Below, in pieces: positions 1 through 8,568 of a stretch of DNA of 20,846 nt. The notes beneath the pieces were generated by a model that saw only the letters and a list, made by a program, of their open reading frames with translations, ran no database searches and was not told the DNA's origin. The stretch comes from Mesotaenium endlicherianum (Eukaryota; Streptophyta; Zygnematophyceae; Zygnematales; Mesotaeniaceae): the NCBI GenBank assembly GCA_009602735.1, contig WELA01011287.1, positions 213,239-234,084 of the forward strand, written 5' to 3'. The translations under genes and the position numbers were made by a program. Every line of letters starts with the position of its first letter. The first letter of the stretch is position 1.

Positions 1-44
1 GGGCTTCCTTCGAAAGCTTGCTGCTGGTCTTGAGGATCGGCCAT
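1..44 (-). CDS. Partial gag-like ORF start of minus-strand LTR element D
   Basis: Read on the minus strand, an ATG at 44-42 opens a frame that starts MADPQDQQQAFEGS and runs off the left window edge. It lies about 25 bases inside a primer-binding site that abuts a 503-bp LTR, which is where gag or gag-pol of an LTR retrotransposon begins. Only 14 codons are visible, so no domain can be named, and Copia versus Ty3/gypsy cannot be decided. The call rests on position and the open frame; a chance ORF is possible. Confidence 0.45.
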   Translation of the reverse strand, partial: MADPQDQQQAFEGS

Positions 45-68
45 CCTCTTGTGCTACCAAAGTGCCTA

Positions 69-80
69 GCTCCGATACCA
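69..80 (-). other. Primer-binding site (initiator tRNA-Met type) of element D
   Basis: On the minus strand the bases TGGTATCGGAGC follow the end of the 82-584 LTR after a single base. The common plant initiator tRNA(Met) PBS is TGGTATCAGAGC; this differs by one A-to-G change. The position right behind an LTR shows that element D reads leftward and that 82-584 is its 5' LTR. The same 12 bases form the PBS of the unrelated Ty3/gypsy element at 8536-8547. Confidence 0.8.
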
Positions 81-81
81 C

Positions 82-584
82 TGTAGTGAAACAAATAGAT
101 GAAGTACTTAGTGAAATGTAATACTTTATCTATTCAAGACAAGGATCTTTGAACACAAGTGGTAGCTTCTTGAAAGAGAGATGGCTTCTTGAAAGTTAAT
201 ATATTTCTGGATTTTGGCAAGTACAAGAGTGATTCTGGAATGTCTTTCTATGTTCTAGCTCTTGTTTATATACTTGCTACATAAGTAATTTCTAGGAAGG
301 TGTATGTTGATGTGTTGGCACCCAACACATCCCAAAACTTGCCACCTCTTTCTAGAATAATGTACACATGTCCTTTTGACCTAAAAATGGCACATTTGAC
401 TTTTGCCACATGGAGTTCTTCTAGGTCTTTCCTCTAACTTTGAAAATGCCTTGGAAGGTTCAAAGGACATGAACCAAGTTACTAGAGTACCTATTCACAC
501 TTGACTCCACACAATACTACTCCAAATATATTTGAAAACATTAAAATATATGCAAATTAATATATAATAACTCAAATCACTACA
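82..584 (-). repeat. 5' LTR of minus-strand element D (copy D1, 503 bp)
   Basis: The repeat has perfect 8-bp inverted ends TGTAGTGA and TCACTACA, starting TG and ending CA as LTRs do. A nearly identical 503-bp copy lies at 17497-17999; by eye the only cluster of differences is in the first 45 bases. Read on the minus strand it has a TATA box, TATATAAA, at 272-265. The PBS abuts its left side, so this is the 5' LTR of an element extending beyond the window. It is inserted in aORF-A; the adjoining AGGAG (585-589) is the visible half of the expected target duplication. The near-identity to D2 suggests a recently active family. Confidence 0.85.
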
Positions 585-2024
585 AGGAGAGGCAAGCTGA
601 GGAGAGGCGGAAGCAGCAGGCTGAAGAAGAGCAGAGGAGAATCAGCAGCTACCACTACACAGTGTTGGGCAAGGGCTTCGATCTACTTGAGGAGGCCTTC
701 AAGTATGCTCTGAGAAGTCGCAGCGAGTCACAGAAGGACATCCTACAGAAGGAAGGGGAGACATCCAAAAACTTTGACAAGTATATATAGAGGTCAGCAC
801 AGGGCTCCTCCTCTACCATGATTATGCCAGGATGGTAGGATATACAGTCAGAGAGGCTAAGGCAATGGCCCAGGCGAACGAAGCAGGGGTTGTATCGATT
901 CCCGGTATCTGGGGAAAAGATAGGGTCATCAGGATGATCCCCATGGACGCGGACAGCTTTAAGGACTCTACACCCCTTAACAGGTTCAAGGCCATGTATA
1001 ATGAGGTGGAGAGAAGGAGCTGGAAATTCTTGGCCAGGGAAACCAGTCAGCTGGACTTTGCAGGGCACTGGTACCCTTGTACTCTGAAAAGGGCAGACCC
1101 TGCCTTCTTCCAGAAGCCCACCGATTGGCGGTGGATGACCATCAACATGAGGGACCAGCAGACGACAAGGCGACGGATGAGGATTTCCTAACAGACCTAA
1201 AGGGGAATATAGTATTGCCCCCTCACATTGCGGCTTGGGACCCAAGATTGGATGGAGTAAGAGACCGCATGAGCCAAGAAATGCAGGGGGACAGGAGCAG
1301 GGCCCGAGAGTCATTTTCAAAAGGAAAGCACGCTTATGCCAAATGGGCAAGCAAGCAGGGGGAAAAGGACCTGTATGCGCTCCGGACTCAGCAGCCCCCA
1401 CCAGCACCCAAAAGGGGAAGGTCAGTGGGATATTCTTTTTCTCGGGAGGAGCTGGAGCAGCTGACAGAAGAGACCCCAGCAGTCTCAGAGGAACCCGGGG
1501 TCGGAGAGGAGGAGGGGTCAGAGGAAGAAGAGGAGGAAGGCGAGGAGGAGGACACGAGCCCCGCCGTGATCCTAACACCTGCCACATCCCCTGTAAGGGA
1601 GAAGACTGAGTCGGCCCTGCAGCAGCTCGCTGAAGAGAAGGATATCACTTGGCTGGGAATTGCCATAGGACAGAGCCCATCTCCAGGCACGGAGACCCAG
1701 TCAGACAGGGCAGACAGGAGGGCTGCTAGAGAAATAGCCAGAGGCCTGCCGGCATCTCCCTCGCAGAGAGGGCATGTACCCTTAGCTCATGTCATGCAAC
1801 ATCCTTCTGGAATGCCGGTATATGTACCAGTCAGTTTGAGGGCTGCCCAGGAGAAGGCTGCCTCCATTCAATTTCAGACCGTGCAGGAGGAAACCGCACA
1901 GTTATTGCGTTCCCCGCAGGGTCCCTACGCGGAGCCTCCCTCTCTGACAGGCTTCAGAAGACCCCAAGACAGGAGGAGGTCTGACTCTCCTGACCATAGG
2001 GCCCCAAGGGCATCTCCCTCTTAA
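585..2024 (+). pseudogene. aORF-A: frameshifted, 5'-truncated copy of the retrotransposon third ORF
   Basis: This is a broken relative of the intact ORF at 14100-15776 and a close relative of 6661-7814. Its 5' part is cut off by the D1 LTR. It reads in three frames. A charged coiled-coil end and the motif YTVLGKGFDLLEEAF run from 585 to a stop near 788, where a 2-base gain shifts frame. The core, with YNEVERRSWKFLARE and KPTDWRWMT, runs to about 1160, where about one base is missing. The remainder runs to TAA at 2022-2024 through PPHIAAWDPRLDG, KGKHAYAKWA, an acidic run near 1510-1550 and the C-terminal motif GHVPLAHVMQHPSGMPVY. The order of blocks is the same as in the intact copy. The long minus-strand open frame across it (655-1587) matches nothing and looks like a shadow. 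Confidence 0.85.
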
Positions 2025-2107
2025 GGGCAGAGGGCCAAGGGCACAGCATGCTGTATGGGAGAGGGATCAGTAGTTTCAGTTAGGGAAATCCATGTTCCCT
2101 GTGTCAG

Positions 2108-2143
2108 TGTTGTCGAGGCGACAACATGTTAAGTTGGAGGGCT
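2108..2143 (+). promoter_or_regulatory. Hairpin and polypurine tract before LTR1
   Basis: A perfect hairpin (TGTTGTCG, loop AGG, CGACAACA; 2108-2126) is followed by TTAAGTTGGAGGG at 2129-2141 and then, after CT, the TG of LTR1. A purine tract ending just before a 3' LTR is the plus-strand primer of reverse transcription. The same arrangement precedes LTR4 and recurs between pol and aORF-C. The site marks LTR1 as the 3' LTR of the element that carried aORF-A. Confidence 0.75.
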
Positions 2144-2859
2144 TGTAATGAATCAGTATATTGGTTGATATAATATTCATTTAAACATAACAAATAAATA
2201 AGTTCAGCCTGCTGAACTCAAGTTAATAATCAGTATGCCGGACTTTATATTTAATATCAGTTTAATGACTCAGCCGGAAGCAGCAGGCTGAAGTCAGCTT
2301 AAGTCAGCTTGCTGACACATTCTTTGACAGCCAGCTGACTTCCGTACTCGGTAGCAGCGAACTGCCTCAATATGCATCTAAGTGTGGTATGCTAGATGAA
2401 TGGCCAGATGACATCCCTATGATGGATGGCGATTCGGGATGATGGGAGATGGCGGTGGATTTGGTTAACCGAGGCCCTACCAACGTGGTTAACTCCCGGG
2501 TAGGCGGTGCCATCGCTCTGACCGTTGAACAGCAAACTCATTCCATGTACATATGCTAGGCATTGCTCTCGAGTTCGGCATTCGGAAACGAGGCCAACTC
2601 TCTTGTACAGCTTACTGAGAGCGATCTGAATCCAAGGCGAGAAGCCATTGATACGCACTGTCTTCTAACCTTGCTTATGTATGAGTTTGCTGATTGCATT
2701 ATTGATGCTAGTTTACTCGCATGTGACTTACGAGTGTTTGTTCACTGCTAGTGTGTTGTCCTTTTGCCGTTTAATCAGTTAACGGAAATGAAGATTACTT
2801 GCTGATATAAAGATCTTTATTAATTGTTAATCGCCTATTTGGTAAGTCGATTCATTTCA
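2144..2859 (+). repeat. LTR1: 3' LTR of the element carrying aORF-A (716 bp)
   Basis: It starts TGTAATGAATC and ends GATTCATTTCA, ends that are inverted repeats of each other with one mismatch. It is one of four copies in the window (also 5784, 7815, 15889). It is preceded by a polypurine tract and followed by non-element DNA (CTAGA...), hence a 3' LTR. It has the promoter-like TATAAAG near its 3' end and GGTAAGT just before its end. In its second half it shares many single-base differences with LTR3 against LTR2 and LTR4, for example TTACTCGCAT where the others have TTACTTCCAT. Confidence 0.9.
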
Positions 2860-4660
2860 CTAGACCTGAGAAGAGTGAACATCTCTCTAGCTTCATCCAA
2901 GTTCAAGTATGAAGGTTTTAACAAACTCCCTGGCATTATCCAAAGGAGACTATTTGTTTTCTATAGATCTCAAGTCAGGCTATCACCACATACCAATACA
3001 TACAGACTTTCACACACATTTAACATTTCAATTAGAAGGAACTGCATATGCCTTTTGTTCACTCCCATTTGGCCTAGCCACAGTCCCCCATGTCTTCACT
3101 AGAGTGCTAAAAGAATTAGTGCGAAAGTGGAGAGGAGTAGGTGTGAGGATTTTTCCTTGTTTAGATGGCTTCTTGGTCTGCTCTAGCTCACCTGAACAAC
3201 AATCTCATTGCCAGACTCTGATACTACAAGACTTTCGGGAAGCAGGCTTCATAGTTAACACACAAAAGGCAATCTTAGAACAGACACAAGTCTTGAAATT
3301 TTTGGGAGTCATCATGGACTCTAGGCACATGACTGTCCACATGGACAAACTAAGGAAATACAAGTTAATGAAGAGCCTGGGAAACCTTAGGCATGCTCAT
3401 TAGTAGGCTAGTTAAAATTTAAAAAATAGCTTCAGTGGCAGGCCGGATTGTACCTATGAAAGTGGCCTTTGGTGTAATTACTGGTTTGTTATCTAGAGCC
3501 TTGTTTGAGTCCATGGCATGAAGGTAGGACTGGTCCTCGAAAGTTCCTCTCTTACCAAAAATGTTAGAGGAATTCAAATTCTGGAAGCTCTGCTTTGATA
3601 AATTTAATGCAACCCCTCTAAGAACTATGATCTCTCCTGAGTTCCTTCTCCAAATAGTCATCTTCAAAGGGAGCTTGGCAGCCTAATAAAACAGCTCACT
3701 AAGAACTCATACCCTTGCCTACTTGCTCAGATCAGGGGTACTTTAGCAGCCTTCACAGCTGCAGCCCACCTTATCACATAATCTCAATTACTGCTTAGAA
3801 CATATAATTGGGACTTATACAAGGTCTTAAAGGTAGGTGGAGCTAAGAAGCTGGAGGCCTCTGTGACTTGTAGAAAGTTATTTTATCTTGTTCTGGCACA
3901 TCACATAGCAGTCCAAGTTGAATGTGCAAAAAGTTGTTTAGATAAGTCCATCATCAGTCAGTCCCTAGTGTTGGATATAGATGACTTCACCCTAGACAAA
4001 GATGCTCTCTCTACTGTACAGGATGGGTGGGAATTCCATATTGTAGATAGATTTTCCTCCCCTCACAACAAGAAACTTAGCAGGTATAATACTAGATGGC
4101 TGTACCCATCAGCGGAGGCCTTAAATGCATCTAGTGAAAACTGAGCTGGAGAGGTTAATTATTGTTTTTCCCCCCCTCGGCTCACATATGAGGTGATCAA
4201 ACATACATTGAGATGTGACACGTCCTGCACTCTTTTACTTCCTGTCTGAAGAGCTGCTAACTAATGGGCAAGACTTTTGAGCAGTCCTAAGCAGTGGGTC
4301 ACTTTTGTGACTGACTACCTCTACTTGGAATATAGTGCTGAGGTACCTAGACCAGGTTGGAACAAGAAGGCATTTGGAGGGAAAGGCATTCCCCTATGCT
4401 CTATTCTAGCTCTGAGAATCAGCAATATGGTGACAGAGCACAGGCTTGGATTGCCTATCACCCTGCCGTGAAGGACTTGGAGGAAGAAAGCTTGGAGATG
4501 GCATTTCAAATGATGGCCCCCTCTACGCTCAAAACCTACAACACTTATTGGAGGCGCTTCCAGGAGTAGTGTGTTGAGATGAAGGTATCAGATCAACCTG
4601 CTTATGTCCCCATAGTCAGATTTTATTTACTCCATCCACTACAGGAAGATTTTAGTGGAA
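2860..4660 (+). pseudogene. Decayed DIRS-like tyrosine-recombinase retrotransposon (RT, RNase H region, recombinase start)
   Basis: Fragments of one polyprotein appear in order, separated by frameshifts and stops. The RT fragment begins at 2860 (DLRRVN..., FKYEGF) in one frame and shifts near 2930 to [43 protein letters not shown] and FLGVIMDS (to about 3400). The catalytic LDD motif reads LDG (3161-3169). Further pieces are RIVPMKVAFGVITGLLSRAL (near 3440-3510) and FWKLCFDKFNATPL (near 3580). The block 3985-4140, with IVDRFSSPHNKKLSRYN, resembles the conserved RNase H-side segment of DIRS/Ngaro elements. The last piece, MAPSTLKTYNTYWRRFQ (4500-4565), looks like the N-terminal core-binding domain of a tyrosine recombinase; its catalytic half is absent. 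LTR1's element inserted at its left end. Non-functional; family assignment is from remembered motif patterns. Confidence 0.75.
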
Positions 4661-4769
4661 GGGGCGGAGTGCCCTAGTGGAAGAGTAGTGACTCACGAGG
4701 AACCAAACTAATTGCAATCATACTCTAGAGTGCAGCGGCATATCACTAAGAAAGCTTAGGAAAATCCTA
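4661..4769. other. Short unassigned spacer
   Basis: About 110 bases between the DIRS-like remnant and the fold-back element. A tRNA A-box-like stretch (TGCCCTAGTGG near 4678) is visible, but no tRNA fold or clear B box was found. It could be DIRS 3' sequence or a decayed SINE. Confidence 0.3.
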
Positions 4770-5112
4770 GTTATGGGATTCACGCGTAATGGTCCGCGAG
4801 TGACGTAAAACACCACGTATTTTGCTGTAATTTCAAATTACGCAAAATACGCGTCCCAACGAGGTAAAAATGCATCCTCGGCGATTTGAAAATATAACAA
4901 TGAATTTTATACTTTCACCGCCTTCATATCGTAGTCCTCTTCCATTTGCGACCAATCGCACTCGAAGTTTCCAAGCAAATTTGAAACTTATAAGCCCTGC
5001 CATTTTTTCCGAGAATCTTGGGAAAACGTAATACTCACGTAATCTCATTTTTGACACGTAACTTTGCGAAACGTAGTCGTTTTACGTTTCCTCCAAATAC
5101 GTATCCCATAAG
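4770..5112. mobile_element. MITE-like fold-back element, 343 bp, flanked by TA
   Basis: The left end GTTATGGGATTCACG (4770-4784) and the inverse of the right end, CTTATGGGATACG (5112-5100), match, and matches resume further in at GACGTAAAAC (4802-4811) against AACGTAAAAC (inverse of 5079-5088). TA lies directly outside each end (4768-4769 and 5113-5114), as for Tc1/mariner-type duplications. Inside is a near-perfect 17-bp stem: CGTATTTTGC (4816-4825), one bulged T, GTAATTT, a single C, AAATTAC, GCAAAATACG (4842-4851). The element is rich in ACGTA words and has no coding capacity, as expected of a non-autonomous DNA transposon. Exact ends and superfamily are uncertain. Confidence 0.5.
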
Positions 5113-5116
5113 TAGG

Positions 5117-5778
5117 AGAAAAATTACTGAAAGTTTTGCATAGCAAGAAAGTGCTCACAAATGGAATAGGATGAAAGGTCTTGTCATTACAAACTCGTAC
5201 AAATTTACAAGATTGAAAATTGATGAGAAACAATGAAGTAATGCCTAAATCGCTCAAGTGGAGGAGCTCTCAGAAAGTGAGCTTAAGAGAAGTCTGCTTG
5301 CAAGACAAAGTTTGTGCGAGCACAAGATAAGGTGCAAGCACAAACGATGTGAGTGCTTGCCCAAGTTACGGTGTTCTTGGAGGAGTTCCAAATGTGTTAT
5401 TTGGAGCCTTATGTGAAAGCTAACCTCCAAGGAAAGCCAGGAGTATGTGGGAGTAGGATCCGGTCAAGAAAGAGACTATGGGTGAGTTTGGTTCACCAAG
5501 AGTAAGACTACGTGCTCATACCTTGTGAAGACTATCAGTTGGACCTATGAGGAGAAGACCAAGACTTATAAAGGTGAAATATGCTGTCCATAAGGATGAT
5601 ATTTGACATGAACTTGGATAAGAAGTAAGAAAAATCAGCAGCTATATAGATAAGCAAGATGAAGGCCTAAATATAGATTTGGACAATCAAGTGGCACCTT
5701 ACCTTCATGAAGAGGGGAGGGTGTCATTGGTGTTCATAGTGCTTGAGAGAAAGATGATGAAGCCAATCCTAAAAGTTC
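5117..5778. other. Unassigned flank left of the composite element
   Basis: About 660 bases with no ORF, repeat or motif I can support. The sequence is purine-rich with many stops in all frames. It is the pre-insertion neighbour of 16612 onward, because AATTG at 5779-5783 is duplicated at 16607-16611. Confidence 0.4.
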
Positions 5779-5783
5779 AATTG
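5779..5783. repeat. Target-site duplication AATTG (left)
   Basis: AATTG directly precedes the TG of LTR2; the same five bases directly follow the CA of LTR4 at 16607-16611. A 5-bp duplication is normal for Ty3/gypsy integrase. It ties LTR2 and LTR4 together as outer ends of one insertion, rather than LTR3 and LTR4. Confidence 0.75.
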
Positions 5784-6496
5784 TGTAATGAATCAGTATA
5801 TTGGTTGATATAATATTCATTTAAATATAACTATTAAATAAGTTCAGCCTGCTGAACTCAAGTTAATAATCAGTCTGCTGGACTTTATATTTAATATCAG
5901 TTTAATGACTCAGCCGAGAGCAGCAGGCTGAAGTCAACTTAGGTCAGCTTGCTGACACATTCTTTGACAGCCAGCTGACTTCCGTACTCGTTAGCAGCGG
6001 ACTGCCTAGATATGCATCTAAGTGTGATGTGCTAGATGAATGGCCAGATGACATCCCTAGGATGGATGGCGATTCGAGATGATGGGAGATGGCGGTGGAT
6101 TTGGTTAACCGAGGTCCTACCATCGTGGTTAACTCCCGGGTACGCGGTGCCATCGCACTGGCCGTTGAACAGTAAACTCATTCCATGTACATATGCTAGG
6201 CATTGCTCTTGAGTTCGGCATTCGAAAACGAGGCCAACTCTCTTGTACAGCTTACGGAGAGGGATCTGAAGCCAAGGCAAAAAGCCATTGATATGCATTG
6301 TCTCCTAGCCTTGCATATGTGGGAGTTTACTGATTGCATTGTTGATGCTAGTTTACTTCCATTTGACTTGCGTGTATTTTCCACTGCTAGTGTGTTGTCT
6401 TTGCTGTTTAATCAATTAACAAAAAATACCATAAGATTACTTGCTGATATAAAGATCTTCAATAATTGTTAATTGCCTATTTGGTAAGTCGATTCA
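5784..6496 (+). repeat. LTR2: outer 5' LTR of the composite, lacking its last five bases
   Basis: It starts TGTAATGAATC right after AATTG and aligns with the other LTRs to GTCGATTCA (6489-6496). The final TTTCA and the PBS are missing and unrelated sequence (CCGGTTTACTC) follows, marking a deletion breakpoint. In its second half it shares single-base variants with LTR4 (CTTACGGAG, ATGTGGGAG, TTACTTCCAT, GCTGTTTAATCAATTAAC) against LTR1 and LTR3. Confidence 0.88.
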
Positions 6497-6660
6497 CCGG
6501 TTTACTCACTTTCTGTCTAAACTCGATTTACCTTGCTATTCACTCACACCAGGTATTTCACACTAGGAAATCATCCTATCGCGTCCTCTTCATGAAGGGC
6601 ACTCAGTAGCAACAAAATATCATGACGTCACTAACTGTATTGTGTTGATGAGTGAGCAGG
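6497..6660 (+). other. Deletion junction and leader of aORF-B with conserved splice-acceptor motif
   Basis: PBS, gag and pol of the left element are missing here. The segment ends with CTAAC (6631-6635), then GAGCAG and G just before the ATG at 6661. This matches the arrangement before aORF-C (TACTAAC, GTGCAG, G, ATG) although the sequence between is otherwise diverged. CTAAC-to-AG spacing is similar in both (about 23-24 bases). This segment is probably the native leader of aORF-B. Confidence 0.5.
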
Positions 6661-7814
6661 ATGACTCAAAAGTCAGAACTTAAGAGGAAGAGAAGAGCGG
6701 AAGAGGCACATGCAGAATACTTGCAATTTCGTGGCGACATCGAATCATCCTCCATCTCCGCTCGCAAATCACAACGACTCCAATAACAGCGGGAGGCACA
6801 GAAGAAGAAGGAGGAGGAGGAACAGGCCAGGCTGAGGCAGGAACAACTAGATAGAATAGCTGCAGAGGAGGCCAAGAAGGCGGAAGAGGAGAGGCAAGCT
6901 GAGGAGAGGCGGAAGCAGCAGGCTGAAGAAGAAGAACAGAGGAGAATCAGCAGCTACCGCTACACAGTGCTGGGCAAGGGCTTTGATCTGCTGGAGGAGG
7001 CCTTCAAGTATGCCCAGAGAAGTCGCAGCGAGGCGCAGAAGGAAATCCTGCAGAGGGAAGGGGAGAAAACTTTCACAAGTATGTAGAGGTCAGCACAAGA
7101 CTCCTCCTCTACCACGATTATGCCAGGGTGGTAGGACATGCGGTCAGAGAGGCCAAGGCAATGGCCCAGGTGAACAAAGCAGGAGTTGTATCAATTCCGA
7201 GTATCTGGGGGAACGATAGGGTCATCAGGATGAGCCCCATGGACGCGGACAGCTTTTAAGGACTCTACATCCCATAACAGGTTCAAGGCCATGTATAATG
7301 AGATGGAGAGAAGGAGCTAGGAATTTTTGACGAGAGAAACCAGTCAGCTGGACTTTGCAGGGCACTGGTACCCTTGTACTCTAAAAAAGACAGACCCTGC
7401 CTTCTTCCAGAAGCCCACCGATTGGTGGGGGATGACCATCAACATGAGGGACTAGCAAAATGACAAGGCAAGGGAGGAAGACTTACTAATCGACCTACAG
7501 GGGAACATAGTGTTGCCACCTCATATTGCAGCTTGGGACCCAAGACTGGATGGAGTAAGAGACTGCATGAGCCAAGAAATGCAGGAGGACAGGAGCAGTG
7601 CCTGAGAGTCATTCTCTAAAGGGAAGCACGCTTATGCTAAATGGGCAAGCAAGCAGGGAGAAAAGGACCTGTATGCGGTCCGGACTCAACAGCCCCCACC
7701 AGCACCCAAAAGGGGAAGGTCAGTGGGATATTCTTTTTCTCTGGAAGAGCTGGAGCAGCTGACAGAAGAGACCCCAACAGTCTCAGAGGAAGCAGGGACG
7801 GAGAGGAGGAGGGG
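6661..7814 (+). pseudogene. aORF-B: broken copy of the retrotransposon third ORF, 3'-truncated by LTR3
   Basis: The ATG at 6661 has A at -3 and starts MTQKSELKRKRRAEEAHAEY. There is a stop at 6784-6786, then the charged coiled coil and YTVLGKGFDLLEEAF. A frame change near 7065 and further in-frame stops follow (for example a TAG in the stretch after 7448 and a TGA at 7602-7604). Recognisable core motifs include PTDWW, PPHIAAWDPRLDG, KGKHAYAKWA and KRGRSVGYSFS. It closely matches aORF-A and is clearly more distant from aORF-C. It stops in the purine run GGAGAGGAGGAGGGG exactly at the TG of LTR3, so the acidic and C-terminal parts, the hairpin and the polypurine tract are missing. Its intact 5' end shows what aORF-A lost. 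Confidence 0.85.
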
Positions 7815-8534
7815 TGTTATGAATCAGTATATTGGTTGATATAATATTCATTTAAATATAACAATTAAATAAGTTCAGCCTGCTGAACTCAAGTTAATAA
7901 TCAGTCTGCTGGACTTTATATTTAATATCAGTTTAATGACTCAGCCGCAAGCAGCAGGCTGAAGTCAGCTTAAGTCAGCTTGCTGACACATTCTTTGACA
8001 GTCAACTGACTTCCGTACTCGGTAGCAGCGAACTGCCTCGATATGCATCTAAATGTGGTATGCTAGATGAATGGCCAGATGACATCCCTATGATGGATGG
8101 CGATTCGGGATGATGGAAGATGGCGGTGGATTTGGTTAACCGAGGTCCTACCAACGTGGTTAACTCCCGGGTAGGCGGTGCCATCGCACTGACCGTTGAA
8201 CAATAAACTCATTCCATGTACATATGCTAGGCATTGCTCTCGAGTTCGGCATTCGGAAACGAGGCCAACTCTCTTGTACAGCTTACTGAGAGAGATCTGA
8301 ATCCAAGGCGAGAAGCCATTGATACGCACTGTCTTCTAACCTTGCTTATGTATGAGTTTACTGATTTGCATCATTGATGCTAGTTTACTCGCATTTGACT
8401 TACGAGTATTATTCCCTGCTAGTGTATTGTCCTTTGCCGTTTAACTAGTTAACGGAAATACCATAAAGATTACTTGCTGATATAAAGATCTTTATTAATT
8501 GTTAATCGCCTATTTGGTAAGTCGATTCATTTCA
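7815..8534 (+). repeat. LTR3: 5' LTR of the intact gag-pol-aORF unit (720 bp)
   Basis: It starts TGTTATGAATC (one change from the other copies) and ends GATTCATTTCA; a PBS follows after one base. It shares second-half variants with LTR1, not with LTR4. Conserved TATAAAG lies at 8481-8487, and GGTAAGT, a strong 5' splice-donor match, at 8516-8522. The U3 side holds a cluster of TCAGC/GCTGA palindromes (7873-7987). Confidence 0.92.
7873..7987 (+). promoter_or_regulatory. U3 cluster of TCAGC-NN-GCTGA palindromes and a TGACTCA site
   Basis: GTTCAGCCTGCTGAAC (7873-7888) and GTCAGCTTGCTGAC (7974-7987) are perfect inverted repeats with the same core spacing. TGACTCAGC (7937-7945) contains the TGACTCA consensus of GCN4/AP-1-like bZIP factors. 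The cluster is kept in LTR1 and LTR2, and in LTR4 apart from TGACTCG. Repeated palindromes in U3 are typical of enhancer sites; binding by bZIP proteins is an inference. Confidence 0.45.
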
Positions 8535-8535
8535 G

Positions 8536-8547
8536 TGGTATCGGAGC
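8536..8547 (+). other. Primer-binding site, initiator tRNA-Met type
   Basis: TGGTATCGGAGC begins one base after LTR3. It differs by one base from the standard plant initiator tRNA(Met) PBS. It shows LTR3 is the working 5' LTR of the intact unit and that minus-strand synthesis is tRNA-primed. Confidence 0.85.
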
Positions 8548-8568
8548 AGTTATCACAGTCTTCTTTGT

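Noticed and set aside
655..1587. 310-codon minus-strand ORF across aORF-A
   Set aside because: It lies antisense to a recognisable, conserved but frameshifted gene and has no domain; long antisense frames are common opposite GC-rich coding DNA.
4670..4730. tRNA gene or tRNA-derived SINE head
   Set aside because: An A-box-like stretch is present but no convincing B box, cloverleaf or 3' tail.
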